DNA from: Bin80 sp965220365
GTDB lineage: Bacteria > Bacteroidota > Rhodothermia > Rhodothermales > Bin80
Assembly (NCBI GenBank): GCA_965220365.1
Contig: OZ244823.1
Span: forward strand, 62,001-126,000
DNA length: 64,000 bases
Direction: 5' to 3'
The translations under genes were made by a program, and so were the position numbers. This document shows, one piece after another, positions 46,361 to 54,930 of this stretch (its first letter is position 1; each line of letters opens with the position of its first letter). The notes below the pieces were generated by a model, which did not search any database, was not told where the DNA came from, and saw only the letters and a program-made list of their open reading frames with translations.

Positions 46361-46692
46361 CTCTGCCCAAACGCCACCGATGGCCGTCTGGCGCCTGAAA
46401 AAGGTACGTGGCGGTGGACAAATAGAACGCATTTAGGATGCCAACAGCCTCCGTGGCCGCATTTCATGTCCGAGTATGTCTACTCCTCCTCCAAAACAGG
46501 ATTGATCAGAGCTTCCTGTATTTGTTGAAGACCCGTACAGTTTAATACATTGTAGCTAAGTCATTGTCTCGCCTCCATGTATTTCGTCCGTGGCACACTA
46601 CATACCTGAGTACCCAAGGCACACAGGTATGTAATTCCCAAAGAAAAACATCGTACTATTGTGGTTCAATCTTCAATCTACTTGTACAACAA
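46361..46692. other. Spacer after the IS5 remnant
   Basis: About 330 bases without a supported gene. The frame that begins at 46564 is only an upstream extension of the membrane protein starting at 46693. It probably contains the right-end debris of the IS5 element. Confidence 0.35.
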
Positions 46693-47250
46693 ATGGTTAC
46701 AATACTTTCTCTATGGCTTCCGATCCTCATCGCCTCCGTTCTGGTCTATGTTGTGGCCACCATGCTCTACATGGTGATTCCGCTGCATACCAAAGACTTC
46801 CCTAAACTCCCCAACGAAGACGCAGTCATGGATGTTCTGCGTGCTCACGGAGTGAAGCAAGGACAGTACATGTTCCCAGGTGCAGAAAGCAGAAAGGAAT
46901 GGTCCTCCCCGGAATGGACCGAAAAAGCAAATCGAGGCCCCGTTGGCCTACTCTTTATTCATGCCCCTGGGACCAGTATGTCAACGCAGCTCATTTTTCA
47001 GGGGGTTTTCGTACTTGCAATTTCGATCATGGCAGGCTATATGGGTTCCGCCAGCCTCCCTCCCGGAGCAGAATATCTGGAAGTATTCCAGGTTGTGGGA
47101 ACTGCTGCTTTTCTAGCTCATTCGGCAGGACCCTTTACAGACGCGATCTGGTACGGATTTAGCTGGAGAATGACTTGGGTGCGTGCGTTTGAGGGGTTGC
47201 TGTTCGGCGTATTGACGGCAGGCGTCTTTGGCTGGCTCTGGCCCCAGTAA
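46693..47250 (+). CDS. Uncharacterised membrane protein
   Basis: I choose ATG 46693 (MVTILSLWLPILIASVLVYV), which gives 185 residues starting with a membrane helix; the longer frame from 46564 has a poor N-terminus. It has four hydrophobic segments (about 6-28, 97-115, 127-145, 160-180). Between the first and second is a cytoplasmic-looking loop with FPKLPNEDAVMDVLRAHGVK and QYMFPGAESRKEWSSPEW. I do not recognise a named domain. It is convergent with the desaturase-family gene. Confidence 0.7.
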   Translation: MVTILSLWLPILIASVLVYVVATMLYMVIPLHTKDFPKLPNEDAVMDVLRAHGVKQGQYMFPGAESRKEWSSPEWTEKANRGPVGLLFIHAPGTSMSTQLIFQGVFVLAISIMAGYMGSASLPPGAEYLEVFQVVGTAAFLAHSAGPFTDAIWYGFSWRMTWVRAFEGLLFGVLTAGVFGWLWPQ

Positions 47251-47421
47251 TTATAAGCGCCACGATATCTGATAGCCTTCAGGCGAAGGGACATCAACTT
47301 GCGTAGTATAGGCGAGATCTGTGCTGAGTTCTCATGAGGAACCTGATGCTCTGTCGTGCGGGAAAGAGTGCATGCTCAGCAGGTCTCAAGGAAGGGCGCG
47401 TACCTGATACAAGTTTGTATG

Positions 47422-47450
47422 CGCCCGGATTCACCGGGGCTTTTTCCTCT
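47422..47450 (+). terminator. Possible rho-independent terminator
   Basis: CCCGG-ATTCA-CCGGG followed by GCTTTTTCC and another T run. The stem is short (5 bp, GC-rich) and overlaps the 3' end of the oppositely oriented desaturase-family gene, so it may serve the rightward membrane-protein transcript. Confidence 0.35.
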
Positions 47451-48324
47451 TTTTGCCGATGCTAAGTCCGTGCAAGCTTTGCCGCATAAACGTCTTGGGG
47501 AATTCCTCCAGGTCTTCAAAGCCGAGCTCAATGTCACGTCCACTATGAGGGATGGATGCGGTCTTGAACAGGTAGTCCCACAGGCTGAGGCTGATCCCGT
47601 AATTGATACCATACGGATGACCCTCCGGCCAGTGCTTGGCGTGATGCCAAATGTGCATCTGAGGACTGTTGATTACATATTTCAGGGGGCCCAGAGGAAT
47701 CCAGATGTTGCTGTGATTCGCATGCCCGATCACCAGTGTGATCAGATAAACAATAAAGAACTCTTCAATCCCAAACCCGATCATCGCCAGCGGAATGTAC
47801 TGCAGTCCGTTATAGACTACATTCTCCATCCAGTGAAACCGCAGATGTGCCGCAAACCCCATCTCTTCCACAGAGTGATGCACTTTGTGGAACTCCCATA
47901 ATGCCGGTATGCGGTGTAAGAGCCGGTGGACGTTCCAATGAATAAAATCGCGGATCACAAAAAGCACTAACAGCTGTGCCCATACGGGCAGATTGCCCAC
48001 CTGAATGGCTACTAGATTGGTGATCCCAATACCGGCCAGTGCATCATTGAAAAGATTCACAACCACCATACTCGCCGCATTGAAAATAAAGAGCGAGAAC
48101 AGGAAGTAGTTGAAAAACATGTAGAAGAGATCTAGCCAGAAATCATGCCTGAATTTCTTCTGCTCTTTACGCCATGGGGCGAAGAGCTCAAGCACAAAGA
48201 AAAAGAGGCTAACCCCAATTAGCCAATAGAAATAATTGTGCCAATGAGGGATGGTAATCTCTGTCCACAAATAGCTTGAATAAGCTTCGTAGCCGCCCAG
48301 AAATATGTCCCAATATTTCTCCAT
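47431..48324 (-). CDS. Sterol desaturase / fatty acid hydroxylase superfamily protein
   Basis: About 297 residues from ATG 48324 (GTG 48330 also possible). It is a membrane di-iron enzyme with N-terminal hydrophobic helices and the histidine clusters of the superfamily: RDFIHWNVHRLLHR (HxxxH), FHKVHHSVEEMGF (HxxHH), a HANHSN motif and MHIWHHAKH (HxxHH). A GINYGISLSLWDYLF C-terminal block is typical of bacterial members. Substrates in the family range from sterols to fatty acids and carotenoids; nothing here decides it. It follows recG with no gap. The presence of other sterol-type enzymes in the window makes a sterol substrate worth testing, but they are 30 kb away. Confidence 0.85.
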   Translation of the reverse strand: MEKYWDIFLGGYEAYSSYLWTEITIPHWHNYFYWLIGVSLFFFVLELFAPWRKEQKKFRHDFWLDLFYMFFNYFLFSLFIFNAASMVVVNLFNDALAGIGITNLVAIQVGNLPVWAQLLVLFVIRDFIHWNVHRLLHRIPALWEFHKVHHSVEEMGFAAHLRFHWMENVVYNGLQYIPLAMIGFGIEEFFIVYLITLVIGHANHSNIWIPLGPLKYVINSPQMHIWHHAKHWPEGHPYGINYGISLSLWDYLFKTASIPHSGRDIELGFEDLEEFPKTFMRQSLHGLSIGKKRKKPR

Positions 48325-48330
48325 ATTCAC

Positions 48331-50430
48331 CTAACCTGTGCGTGCATACCCCTCCATCCGTGCCAATATGAACGTCTCAAAATATGTGTACATCTCCTGG
48401 TGCTGAGGTAAAGCTAGATCCTGATCCTGTTCCCAAAGATCTCTCACCGCTTGTTGCGCCTTTTCCAGGATTGGTGCGTCCTCCGGTATCTCTGCAATCC
48501 GAAGTTCCGGCATTCCACTTTGCCGGGTTCCGAATAGATCACCTGCTCCCCGCAACTTTAAGTCAGCTTCGCTGATCTCGAACCCATCTGTGGTACGCTC
48601 AATCACTTCCAGCCGTTCTTTCGACTCCAAAGATTGACGCCATTCTGCCATGAGGATACAATAGCTCTGGTGATTGCCACGTCCAACACGTCCCCGCAAC
48701 TGGTGTAATTGACTCAGCCCAAATCTTTCCGCATGTTCAATAACGATGACGGTTGCTTCCGATGCATCCACACCGACTTCAATGACAGTCGTTGCCACCA
48801 GAACCTGTATCTGCCCCGACTTGAACCGTGCCATGACCGCTTCTTTTTCCTGACTCTTCATCTTTCCATGCACGAGCCCCACCTTGTCCCTCTGATACAA
48901 TTGCTGCCATGCCGAAAAACCTGCTTCGGCATTTTTTAGGTCACTCTTCTCGCTTTCATCCACCTGCGGATAGACGATATAGGCCTGCCGCCCCTGCCGT
49001 AATTGTTCCAGTACAATGGCTTCCATTTCCGGGCGGTTACGTTCCCGGAGTAGTCTAGTAATGATGCACTTGCGTCCTTTTGGGAGATCCCGAATGGTCG
49101 TCATGCTAAGATCCCCATACGTCGTCAGCGAGAGGGATCGTGGAATCGGCGTAGCACTCATCATAAGTACATGCGGATTGTTTCCCTTGGCAACCAGGCT
49201 TGCTCGCTGCTCCACACCAAAGCGATGCTGCTCATCTACCACTGCAAGTGCCAACTTCTTAAACTTCACCTGCTCCTGAAATACCGCATGGGTTCCTGCA
49301 ACAATATCAATTTCTCCATTGGCAATCTCTGCCAGGACCTGTTCCCGGACTCGCTTACGCTGTCCTCCGATCAGTAACCCGACCTTGATCCCAAGTGGCT
49401 CAAGATATTGACACAGGCTGGCATATTGCTGCTCGGCTAGGACCTCTGTCGGTGCCATAAAAACGCCTTGAAGCTGGCTGTCTGCAACCAGGATCAGGGC
49501 CGCAACTGCAACAACGGTCTTGCCACAACCGACATCCCCCTGCAACATACGATACATGGGATAGCCACTGAACATGTCCTCTTCTATCGTTTTCAGGGCA
49601 TCCTTCTGCCCCTGCGTCAACTCAAAGGGCAGTACCTCTTTGATGAACTGCTCAAAGCGGACTCCCTGACCATTCAAGCGGATCCCTTTACGTTCTGCAC
49701 GCTTCTTTTTGGTGTGGCGAAGCAGCAGTTGAAGAAAAAATAATTCTTCAAATTTCAGACGGTGGCTGGCCCTTTCAAGCTCCTCATAGCTTTTGGGGAA
49801 ATGGATTGCCCGAAGGGCGACTCGACCATCAAGGAGATTGTACCTCTGCTCTACCCATTCAGGCAAGACCTGTGGAAACTCTAACCCATGGCTCTTGATG
49901 AGTTGATAGATGATATTCCGAAACGTTCGGCTGTTGAGGCCAACTCCCTGCAGCCGTGCACTGCCCGGATACAGGGCGGTGATTCTACCCGTTGAGAGCT
50001 GTGGCCCTCCCTCGTCAAGCCGATCGAAATCTGGATGTACCATCGTCCAGGATTTACCAAACCTTGATACTTCTCCAGTGAACGCAACCCGGTAGCCTGG
50101 GGCGAACGCTTTCTGGATCCATTTGATGCCCTTAAACCAGATCAATTTTAGGTGTCCATTCCAATCGTCACGAATTGACACTTCAAGACGCTGACGGCTA
50201 CGACCCGAAACCACTTCTGTACTGAGAACGATCCCGATAATTGTGACCATCTCCCCTTCGGTATCTAAATGAATCACCCGAGATACATTTGAGTAATCCA
50301 AGTAACGCCTGGGGTAATAGTGTAAAAGATCCCGATAGATATCTATACCAAACTGAGAGAGCACGTCGGCGCGGGAGGGACCCACGCCCTTGAGGTATCG
50401 GACCGATTCAGCGAATACATACTTTGCCAT
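48331..50430 (-). CDS. recG: ATP-dependent DNA helicase RecG
   Basis: About 699 residues from ATG 50430 (MAKYVFAESVRYLKGVGPSR); an in-frame Met ten codons upstream lacks support. The N-terminal wedge/OB domain carries YYPRRYLDYS. The helicase core has Walker A GDVGCGKTVV, APTEVLAEQ, DEQHRFG (DExH), MSATPIPRS, ATTVIEVGVDASEAT and HQLRGRVGRG. It reverses stalled replication forks and resolves branched DNA. It is followed directly by the desaturase-family gene. Confidence 0.95.
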   Translation of the reverse strand: MAKYVFAESVRYLKGVGPSRADVLSQFGIDIYRDLLHYYPRRYLDYSNVSRVIHLDTEGEMVTIIGIVLSTEVVSGRSRQRLEVSIRDDWNGHLKLIWFKGIKWIQKAFAPGYRVAFTGEVSRFGKSWTMVHPDFDRLDEGGPQLSTGRITALYPGSARLQGVGLNSRTFRNIIYQLIKSHGLEFPQVLPEWVEQRYNLLDGRVALRAIHFPKSYEELERASHRLKFEELFFLQLLLRHTKKKRAERKGIRLNGQGVRFEQFIKEVLPFELTQGQKDALKTIEEDMFSGYPMYRMLQGDVGCGKTVVAVAALILVADSQLQGVFMAPTEVLAEQQYASLCQYLEPLGIKVGLLIGGQRKRVREQVLAEIANGEIDIVAGTHAVFQEQVKFKKLALAVVDEQHRFGVEQRASLVAKGNNPHVLMMSATPIPRSLSLTTYGDLSMTTIRDLPKGRKCIITRLLRERNRPEMEAIVLEQLRQGRQAYIVYPQVDESEKSDLKNAEAGFSAWQQLYQRDKVGLVHGKMKSQEKEAVMARFKSGQIQVLVATTVIEVGVDASEATVIVIEHAERFGLSQLHQLRGRVGRGNHQSYCILMAEWRQSLESKERLEVIERTTDGFEISEADLKLRGAGDLFGTRQSGMPELRIAEIPEDAPILEKAQQAVRDLWEQDQDLALPQHQEMYTYFETFILARMEGYARTG

Positions 50431-50513
50431 GGCAGACGAATTGCCAAAGTGCGAACCCACTCAAGATAATCACTCGCATCTACATGCCACAATGACAAAT
50501 TATTATTGAGCCT

Positions 50514-50891
50514 TTGATACTCCAGGATGATTGGGTTTATCTGTCTGTGCTGATTGGAGAAAACCCAGATGTTTTCGGACTCGGCTACAGTCAGTCGGGC
50601 TACCTCTCCTTCAACGACAACGCCCTGATTGAAGCTTATCAGAAAGCCCGTTCCCAACCAATTCGTCTCTATTTGGATATTGGTTTATATGAACAGAAAG
50701 TGGGACAGGGATGGCTCCCAGAAAATGAAATTGATTTCCTAAGAGCCAATCGTGAATTCAGGAAGGTGCTGACAGAGAAGGGATATGATTTTATCTACCG
50801 TGAATACCCTGAAAGACATGCATGGGGAAACTGGCGTGCACACCTCACTGATGCTCTTGTCCATTATTTCCCATCAAGCAAACCTGATTAG
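50514..50891 (+). pseudogene. C-terminal remnant of a putative esterase
   Basis: The 125-codon frame reads NPDVFGLGYSQSGYLSF, IRLYLDIGLYE, ANREFRKVLTEKGYDFIYRE and PERHAWGNWRAHLTDAL, the C-terminal third of the enterochelin-esterase-like (putative esterase) alpha/beta-hydrolase family, including the final His. The N-terminal part with the nucleophile Ser is missing; the DNA upstream belongs to recG on the other strand. It is therefore a truncated relic, with the break near 50480-50510. Confidence 0.7.
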
Positions 50892-51065
50892 GGGACGGGC
50901 TAATCTCTCGTGCGTATTGAGGCAGCGTTGTCTAAGTACCTGCGGAACATATGAACCGATCCCGTAGCACATCCATCCCATTAACAATTTTGCTCATCGG
51001 ATAAAGTCACTACTGTTGACAGACAAACCACTCTGTGGTGTCCCTCCCACTTTGATCCAAATTCA

Positions 51066-51806
51066 TTAATGAGCCGCATCGGAGAGATCAAGGCCAATGG
51101 GGAACAGGGCCTGATACCCTGTGTTACCGGGAGCCAGTTCCAACATCAATCGACCTCTTGAACGGCGAAAAATTCTGTCATTGGAATTACGAACCGTGCG
51201 TGTACCGTGTGCATCGTAAGGTGATTTAGCATGCACCTGATCGGTCAACTCATCGTCAAAGTAGAGTTGCGACGTAAACTCATATCTCTTCCCCTGTTCC
51301 ACTCCGGTACGGATCTTAAAATGAAGATGCACAGCCCTGCCTCTATACCACCCAGGGTAAATCGTCATGAACCGAGCCATTCCATCCTGGTCCGTCAACT
51401 GGTAGCCACGAAGGAATTTCTGGTCACGCAGATCTGATCCCCGATCCCGAAACCCTGAATACCGCCCCGCAGCATCGCACTGCCAAAGATCTACTTGTGC
51501 ACCGGGCAAAGACACACATTCTTCGCTGCCTATCCGCAAAACCTGAATTGTGACCCCAAGAGGCAAACCGGGGGAGACAGAATTGGTGCTGGGATCCATG
51601 CGGATATCAGACCGCTCAAGCTCAACATCCGTGAAAAACGGGCCTTCTGTCTGCTCTGGCCGAACGATACAGTCAGGCACGCCGACTGCTGAAGCAGATT
51701 GATTCACTACAAGATGACTAGACCCTGCTACAAAAGCGGCTCCGAAAATCTGCATGATTTCTCTTCGGCTCAGTACCCGACCGACAGGCACATCGTCCAA
51801 ATCCAT
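51066..51806 (-). CDS. Intradiol ring-cleavage dioxygenase family protein, probably exported
   Basis: A 246-residue protein of the protocatechuate 3,4-dioxygenase-like family. The N-terminus has SRREIMQIFGAAFVAG, a Tat-like signal (one Arg pair before a hydrophobic stretch). The core shows CIVRPEQTEGPFFTD, GAQVDLWQCDAAGRYSG, FLRGYQLTDQDGMARF and YPGWYRGRAVHLHFKI, which contain the Tyr and His ligands of the non-heme Fe(III) site. Exported members of this family are common, and their substrates are mostly unknown. It stands alone between the esterase relic and a divergent kinase gene. Confidence 0.85.
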   Translation of the reverse strand: MDLDDVPVGRVLSRREIMQIFGAAFVAGSSHLVVNQSASAVGVPDCIVRPEQTEGPFFTDVELERSDIRMDPSTNSVSPGLPLGVTIQVLRIGSEECVSLPGAQVDLWQCDAAGRYSGFRDRGSDLRDQKFLRGYQLTDQDGMARFMTIYPGWYRGRAVHLHFKIRTGVEQGKRYEFTSQLYFDDELTDQVHAKSPYDAHGTRTVRNSNDRIFRRSRGRLMLELAPGNTGYQALFPIGLDLSDAAH

Positions 51807-52104
51807 CGTTCTACGTATTTGGTTGCGGTTATTTCTCTATGACCAAAATAGAGCGTCTGATACAATCTACAGAACAGCGGACAAAAGTGTCCGTTTTCCT
51901 AGACCACTTTAGCACTCTCATCGTCAATCACCTACCGTGCGCAGCTTTCTATGCCTGCATTCCGCTGCCTTGAATGCATCTGTCAAATTCCTCGTCCTGG
52001 TTTCCAAAAACGCATCCTGTAAATCCGTCATCTACGAACCGGTATGAGATCCATCTCGTTCAAGGGAGACCATTTCATCGTCAGCACTCACAGAAGACTT
52101 ACTG
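51807..52104. other. Divergent intergenic region
   Basis: About 300 bases between the leftward dioxygenase and the rightward kinase gene. No ORF or repeat was recognised; both promoters should lie here. Confidence 0.35.
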
Positions 52105-52641
52105 ATGAATCCTGATCGAGTGACTACCGTGGTACTGATGGGGGCTGAATCAACCGGTAAAACCACACTTGCAGCTGCGCTGGCAAAGCATTACAATACG
52201 ACCTGGGCTGCCGAATACCTGAGGCTGTTTGTTGACGAGAAAGGAGCACTTCCTGAGGAGACCGATGTGTATGCGATTGCCAGAGGGCACCTGGATCTAG
52301 TTGCCTGCCTTCAGCCTGGGGCTCACAGAGTCCTGTTCGTAGACACAGATCTTTTCACTACATGTGTGTACCAGCGCATCTACTTCGGTGAGTGTCCACC
52401 CTCTATCGAGCGTGCTGCCAAACGTCATCAGTCGGGGCTTTACCTGTTTACGGAACCAGATATCCCCTGGATTCCTGATCCTGGTCAACGGGCGAGCCCC
52501 CAAGAGCGCTTACGCTCGCACACACTTTTGATGGCTGAGGCGAAAACCCATTCTCTGAACACCGTTCCGATCTGTGGAACCCAGGACCAACGCTTGATCT
52601 CTGCGATCAAAGCAGTTGATCACTACCTGACTAAGGGGTAA
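52105..52641 (+). CDS. NadR-type nicotinamide riboside kinase-like ATPase
   Basis: A 178-residue P-loop protein: Walker A MGAESTGKTTLAAALA (12-27), EYLRLFVDEKG (the conserved EYxR region), VDTDLFTTCVYQRIYFG, and the LTEPD-like block FTEPDIPWIPDPGQR followed by lid Arg residues. This matches the kinase domain of NadR, which phosphorylates nicotinamide riboside to NMN, but without the regulator or adenylyltransferase domains. A stand-alone kinase role in NAD salvage is likely. Its stop overlaps the 3' end of the convergent FGE gene by about eleven bases. Confidence 0.8.
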   Translation: MNPDRVTTVVLMGAESTGKTTLAAALAKHYNTTWAAEYLRLFVDEKGALPEETDVYAIARGHLDLVACLQPGAHRVLFVDTDLFTTCVYQRIYFGECPPSIERAAKRHQSGLYLFTEPDIPWIPDPGQRASPQERLRSHTLLMAEAKTHSLNTVPICGTQDQRLISAIKAVDHYLTKG

Positions 52642-53491
52642 TGTCCCTGACCAGGCGAAATCCTACATGATAGAGTGCAGTCTCCGGTGTCGAGTGACTG
52701 CGCCCGGAGACCCGATAACCGTGACACCAGCCCGGCTCGCACAGAAAGCTGCCCCCTCGCTGCGCTTTCTCGCTACTGGAATTGGGTTGAAATTCCTGAT
52801 CCCGATCCGCATAGGATCGGTACCAGTCTGCGGTCCACTCCCATACATTCCCGCCCATATCAACGAGTCCAGCAGGCGTTGCCCCGAATGCTCCCACCGG
52901 TGACGTGGTTGCATATCCATCTGCATTGGTATTGAACCTGGGGAATTGGCCGTTCCACACATTCGCTTTGTACTCTCCGTCCTGTACAAGCAAATCCCCC
53001 CAAGCGTATTGACCACTGCTACCCTGACGGGCGGCATGTTCCCATTCAATTTCGGTGGGGAGCCGCTTATTCGCCCATTCTGCATACGCAACTGCATCAT
53101 TCCACGACACCTGTGTAACCGGATGATCATCGGGAGCTGGCGGATAATCAGGACCTAATGGCCACTGCCAGTATGCACCAGGTTTGAGTCCCCATTGTTT
53201 GGTTGAATCATTGAAGATGCCTGCATCTCCAAATGATTCGGCTTGCGTCACGTACCCTGTTGCCAAGACAAATTCCTGGAACGATCCGACCGTGACTGGA
53301 GAGATATCCATGAAAAACGGCTGAACACGAGCACGAAAAACCGGCCGCTCATGCGGCATGCCGTTCTCTGACCCAATTTGACTCGTTCCACCCGGGATAT
53401 AGACCATACCCGACGGCGGAAGAGGAAGTGGCTCCTGACTGCAGGCGCTAAAAGCCACACAAACAAAAAGAATACATGTCAATCGTTCCAT
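52631..53491 (-). CDS. Formylglycine-generating enzyme (SUMF1 family), lipoprotein
   Basis: A 286-residue protein with a lipoprotein signal (VCVAFSAC) and the FGE-sulfatase domain: GMVYIPGGTSQIGSENG, HPVTQVSWNDAVAYAEWANK, RLPTEIEWEHAARQG, GNVWEWTADW and RGGSFLCEPGWCHGYRVSGR. The last block keeps both catalytic cysteines of copper-dependent FGE, so an active enzyme that oxidises the Cys of sulfatases is expected rather than one of the many inactive paralogues. Its start overlaps the end of the sulfatase gene by 13 bases, which suggests translational coupling with its client. Periplasmic maturation is implied by the lipoprotein signals on both. Confidence 0.88.
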   Translation of the reverse strand: MERLTCILFVCVAFSACSQEPLPLPPSGMVYIPGGTSQIGSENGMPHERPVFRARVQPFFMDISPVTVGSFQEFVLATGYVTQAESFGDAGIFNDSTKQWGLKPGAYWQWPLGPDYPPAPDDHPVTQVSWNDAVAYAEWANKRLPTEIEWEHAARQGSSGQYAWGDLLVQDGEYKANVWNGQFPRFNTNADGYATTSPVGAFGATPAGLVDMGGNVWEWTADWYRSYADRDQEFQPNSSSEKAQRGGSFLCEPGWCHGYRVSGRSHSTPETALYHVGFRLVRDITP

Positions 53492-54864
53492 TCTGGAATT
53501 GCCAGTTGAGTAGGTGCTCGGACGACTTCAGCCAGATGGTCCTCCACCATTTCCTGTATTTCAAGGATCACCTCCGGCTCCTGTTCAGCGAGATTGAACC
53601 GCTCCCCTGGATCCCGGTCCAAATGATAGAGAAGCGGCAATTCATGCACAACCGGCTGATCTCCCACATATGCACTTTGCGTGATGTAATGCATCTTCCA
53701 GGGCCCTTTACGTGCAGCCCATAGCTGTGTCCCACGATAATAATAGACCGCTTCCCGAACCTGAGCAGTGGGATCTCGAAGGACCGGCATCAGGTCTACT
53801 CCATCATAGATGCGATCATCCGGGAGCGATGCACCGGCGAGCTCTAGCATGGTCGGCATTAGATCCATGGTGACTCCCAGTGCCTGGGTCGTGTGACCAG
53901 CAGGAATCGTTCCTGGCCACCAGGCGATCATCGGCACACGCATTCCCCCTTCCCAGGTGGTTCCCTTCCCATTACGTAGAAGTCCGGCCGTGCCACCTGC
54001 AAACCCTACCGTAAGCCATGGCCCGTTATCACTTGTAAAAACGACAAGGGTCTTACGATCCAGACCGGTCTCCCGCAAAACATCCAGTATTTGTCCGACA
54101 CTCCAGTCGATTTCTTCAATCACATCTCCGTAAAGCCCGCGTGTACTCGTTCCCTCAAATTCATCCGATGCAAAGAGCGGAATATGAGGCATGGTGTGCG
54201 GCAGGTACAGGAAAAATGGGTTGTCCATGTTTTTCCGGATAAAAGAAATAGACTCTTCTGTATACCGGCGCGTCAAAAGGCGCTGATCCGGTTCCGTCTC
54301 AATCACTTCCGTACCCCGCATAAGGGGCAGCGGAGGGTACGTCTGGGCACGCCCCCAATCACTGGCTGTAGGGGTCATGTCATTTGAGTAAGGAATCCCA
54401 AAATACTCGTCGAACCCATGCTCCGTCGGGAAATGACCCGGTACATGCCCCAGATGCCATTTCCCGATTGCTGCACTTACATAACCTGCCGATTGCAATG
54501 CTTCCGGGATTGTAATCTCTGATGCAGGCATCCCTCCCTTGCTTGGAGGGAAGAGAACCCGGATCCGATCATCTGTCAGCCCATTTCGGACAGGTAATCG
54601 CCCGGTCAAAAGTGCAGCTCGGCTCGGCGTACATACGGATGCTCCCGTATAAAACTGAGAAAAACGAAGTCCCTCTGCGGCCATACGATCCAGATAGGGA
54701 GTCCGAATGGTCGGATGCCCGTATACCCCCAAGTCTCCGTATCCCATATCATCTGCAAAGATGATAATAAAATTGGGCCGCTCCTGCTCGTCCATCTGAA
54801 AATTCGAACTGCAGGCGCACAGTGAGACTAAAAAGATGGTAATCCGTATATGGGAGATGGGCAT
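53479..54864 (-). CDS. Lipoprotein sulfatase (Cys type)
   Basis: About 461 residues from ATG 54864 (MPISHIRITIFLVSLCAC), a lipoprotein-like signal; the frame is open to 54924. Blocks: NFIIIFADDMGYGDLGVYG (metal site), VCTPSRAALLTGRLPVRNG with Cys78 as the formylglycine precursor, GKWHLGH, FFLYLPHTMPHIPLF and VVFTSDNGPW. It belongs to the arylsulfatase A-like group and likely acts on sulfated glycans or small molecules. The FGE gene follows, overlapping. A second sulfatase of similar layout is at 28149. Confidence 0.92.
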   Translation of the reverse strand: MPISHIRITIFLVSLCACSSNFQMDEQERPNFIIIFADDMGYGDLGVYGHPTIRTPYLDRMAAEGLRFSQFYTGASVCTPSRAALLTGRLPVRNGLTDDRIRVLFPPSKGGMPASEITIPEALQSAGYVSAAIGKWHLGHVPGHFPTEHGFDEYFGIPYSNDMTPTASDWGRAQTYPPLPLMRGTEVIETEPDQRLLTRRYTEESISFIRKNMDNPFFLYLPHTMPHIPLFASDEFEGTSTRGLYGDVIEEIDWSVGQILDVLRETGLDRKTLVVFTSDNGPWLTVGFAGGTAGLLRNGKGTTWEGGMRVPMIAWWPGTIPAGHTTQALGVTMDLMPTMLELAGASLPDDRIYDGVDLMPVLRDPTAQVREAVYYYRGTQLWAARKGPWKMHYITQSAYVGDQPVVHELPLLYHLDRDPGERFNLAEQEPEVILEIQEMVEDHLAEVVRAPTQLAIPEWND

Positions 54865-54930
54865 GACTTGACGCGTTTTCCAGTGCAGCATAAAAATACA
54901 TCCATGCTCTAACATAAACCCCATTCGACG

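Larger units (their letters stand above)
43150..46440 (+). mobile_element. IS5-family element, split by an IS1634 insertion
   Basis: The left end is marked by TCCGTGGACAAAGTTGAAG at 43157-43175, similar to the MITE TIRs. The transposase gene begins at 43254, is interrupted at 43273 and resumes at 45422 to end at 46360. I could not find a clean inverted right end; a GGTGGACAAA at about 46414 lies in direct orientation, so the right boundary is approximate. Confidence 0.65.

Noticed and set aside
46405..46430. Right inverted end of the IS5 element at GGTGGACAAA
   Set aside because: It is in the same orientation as the left end, not inverted, so it cannot be the matching terminal repeat.
47356..47901. 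A 181-codon plus-strand ORF
   Set aside because: It is antisense to the desaturase-family gene and has no recognisable motif.
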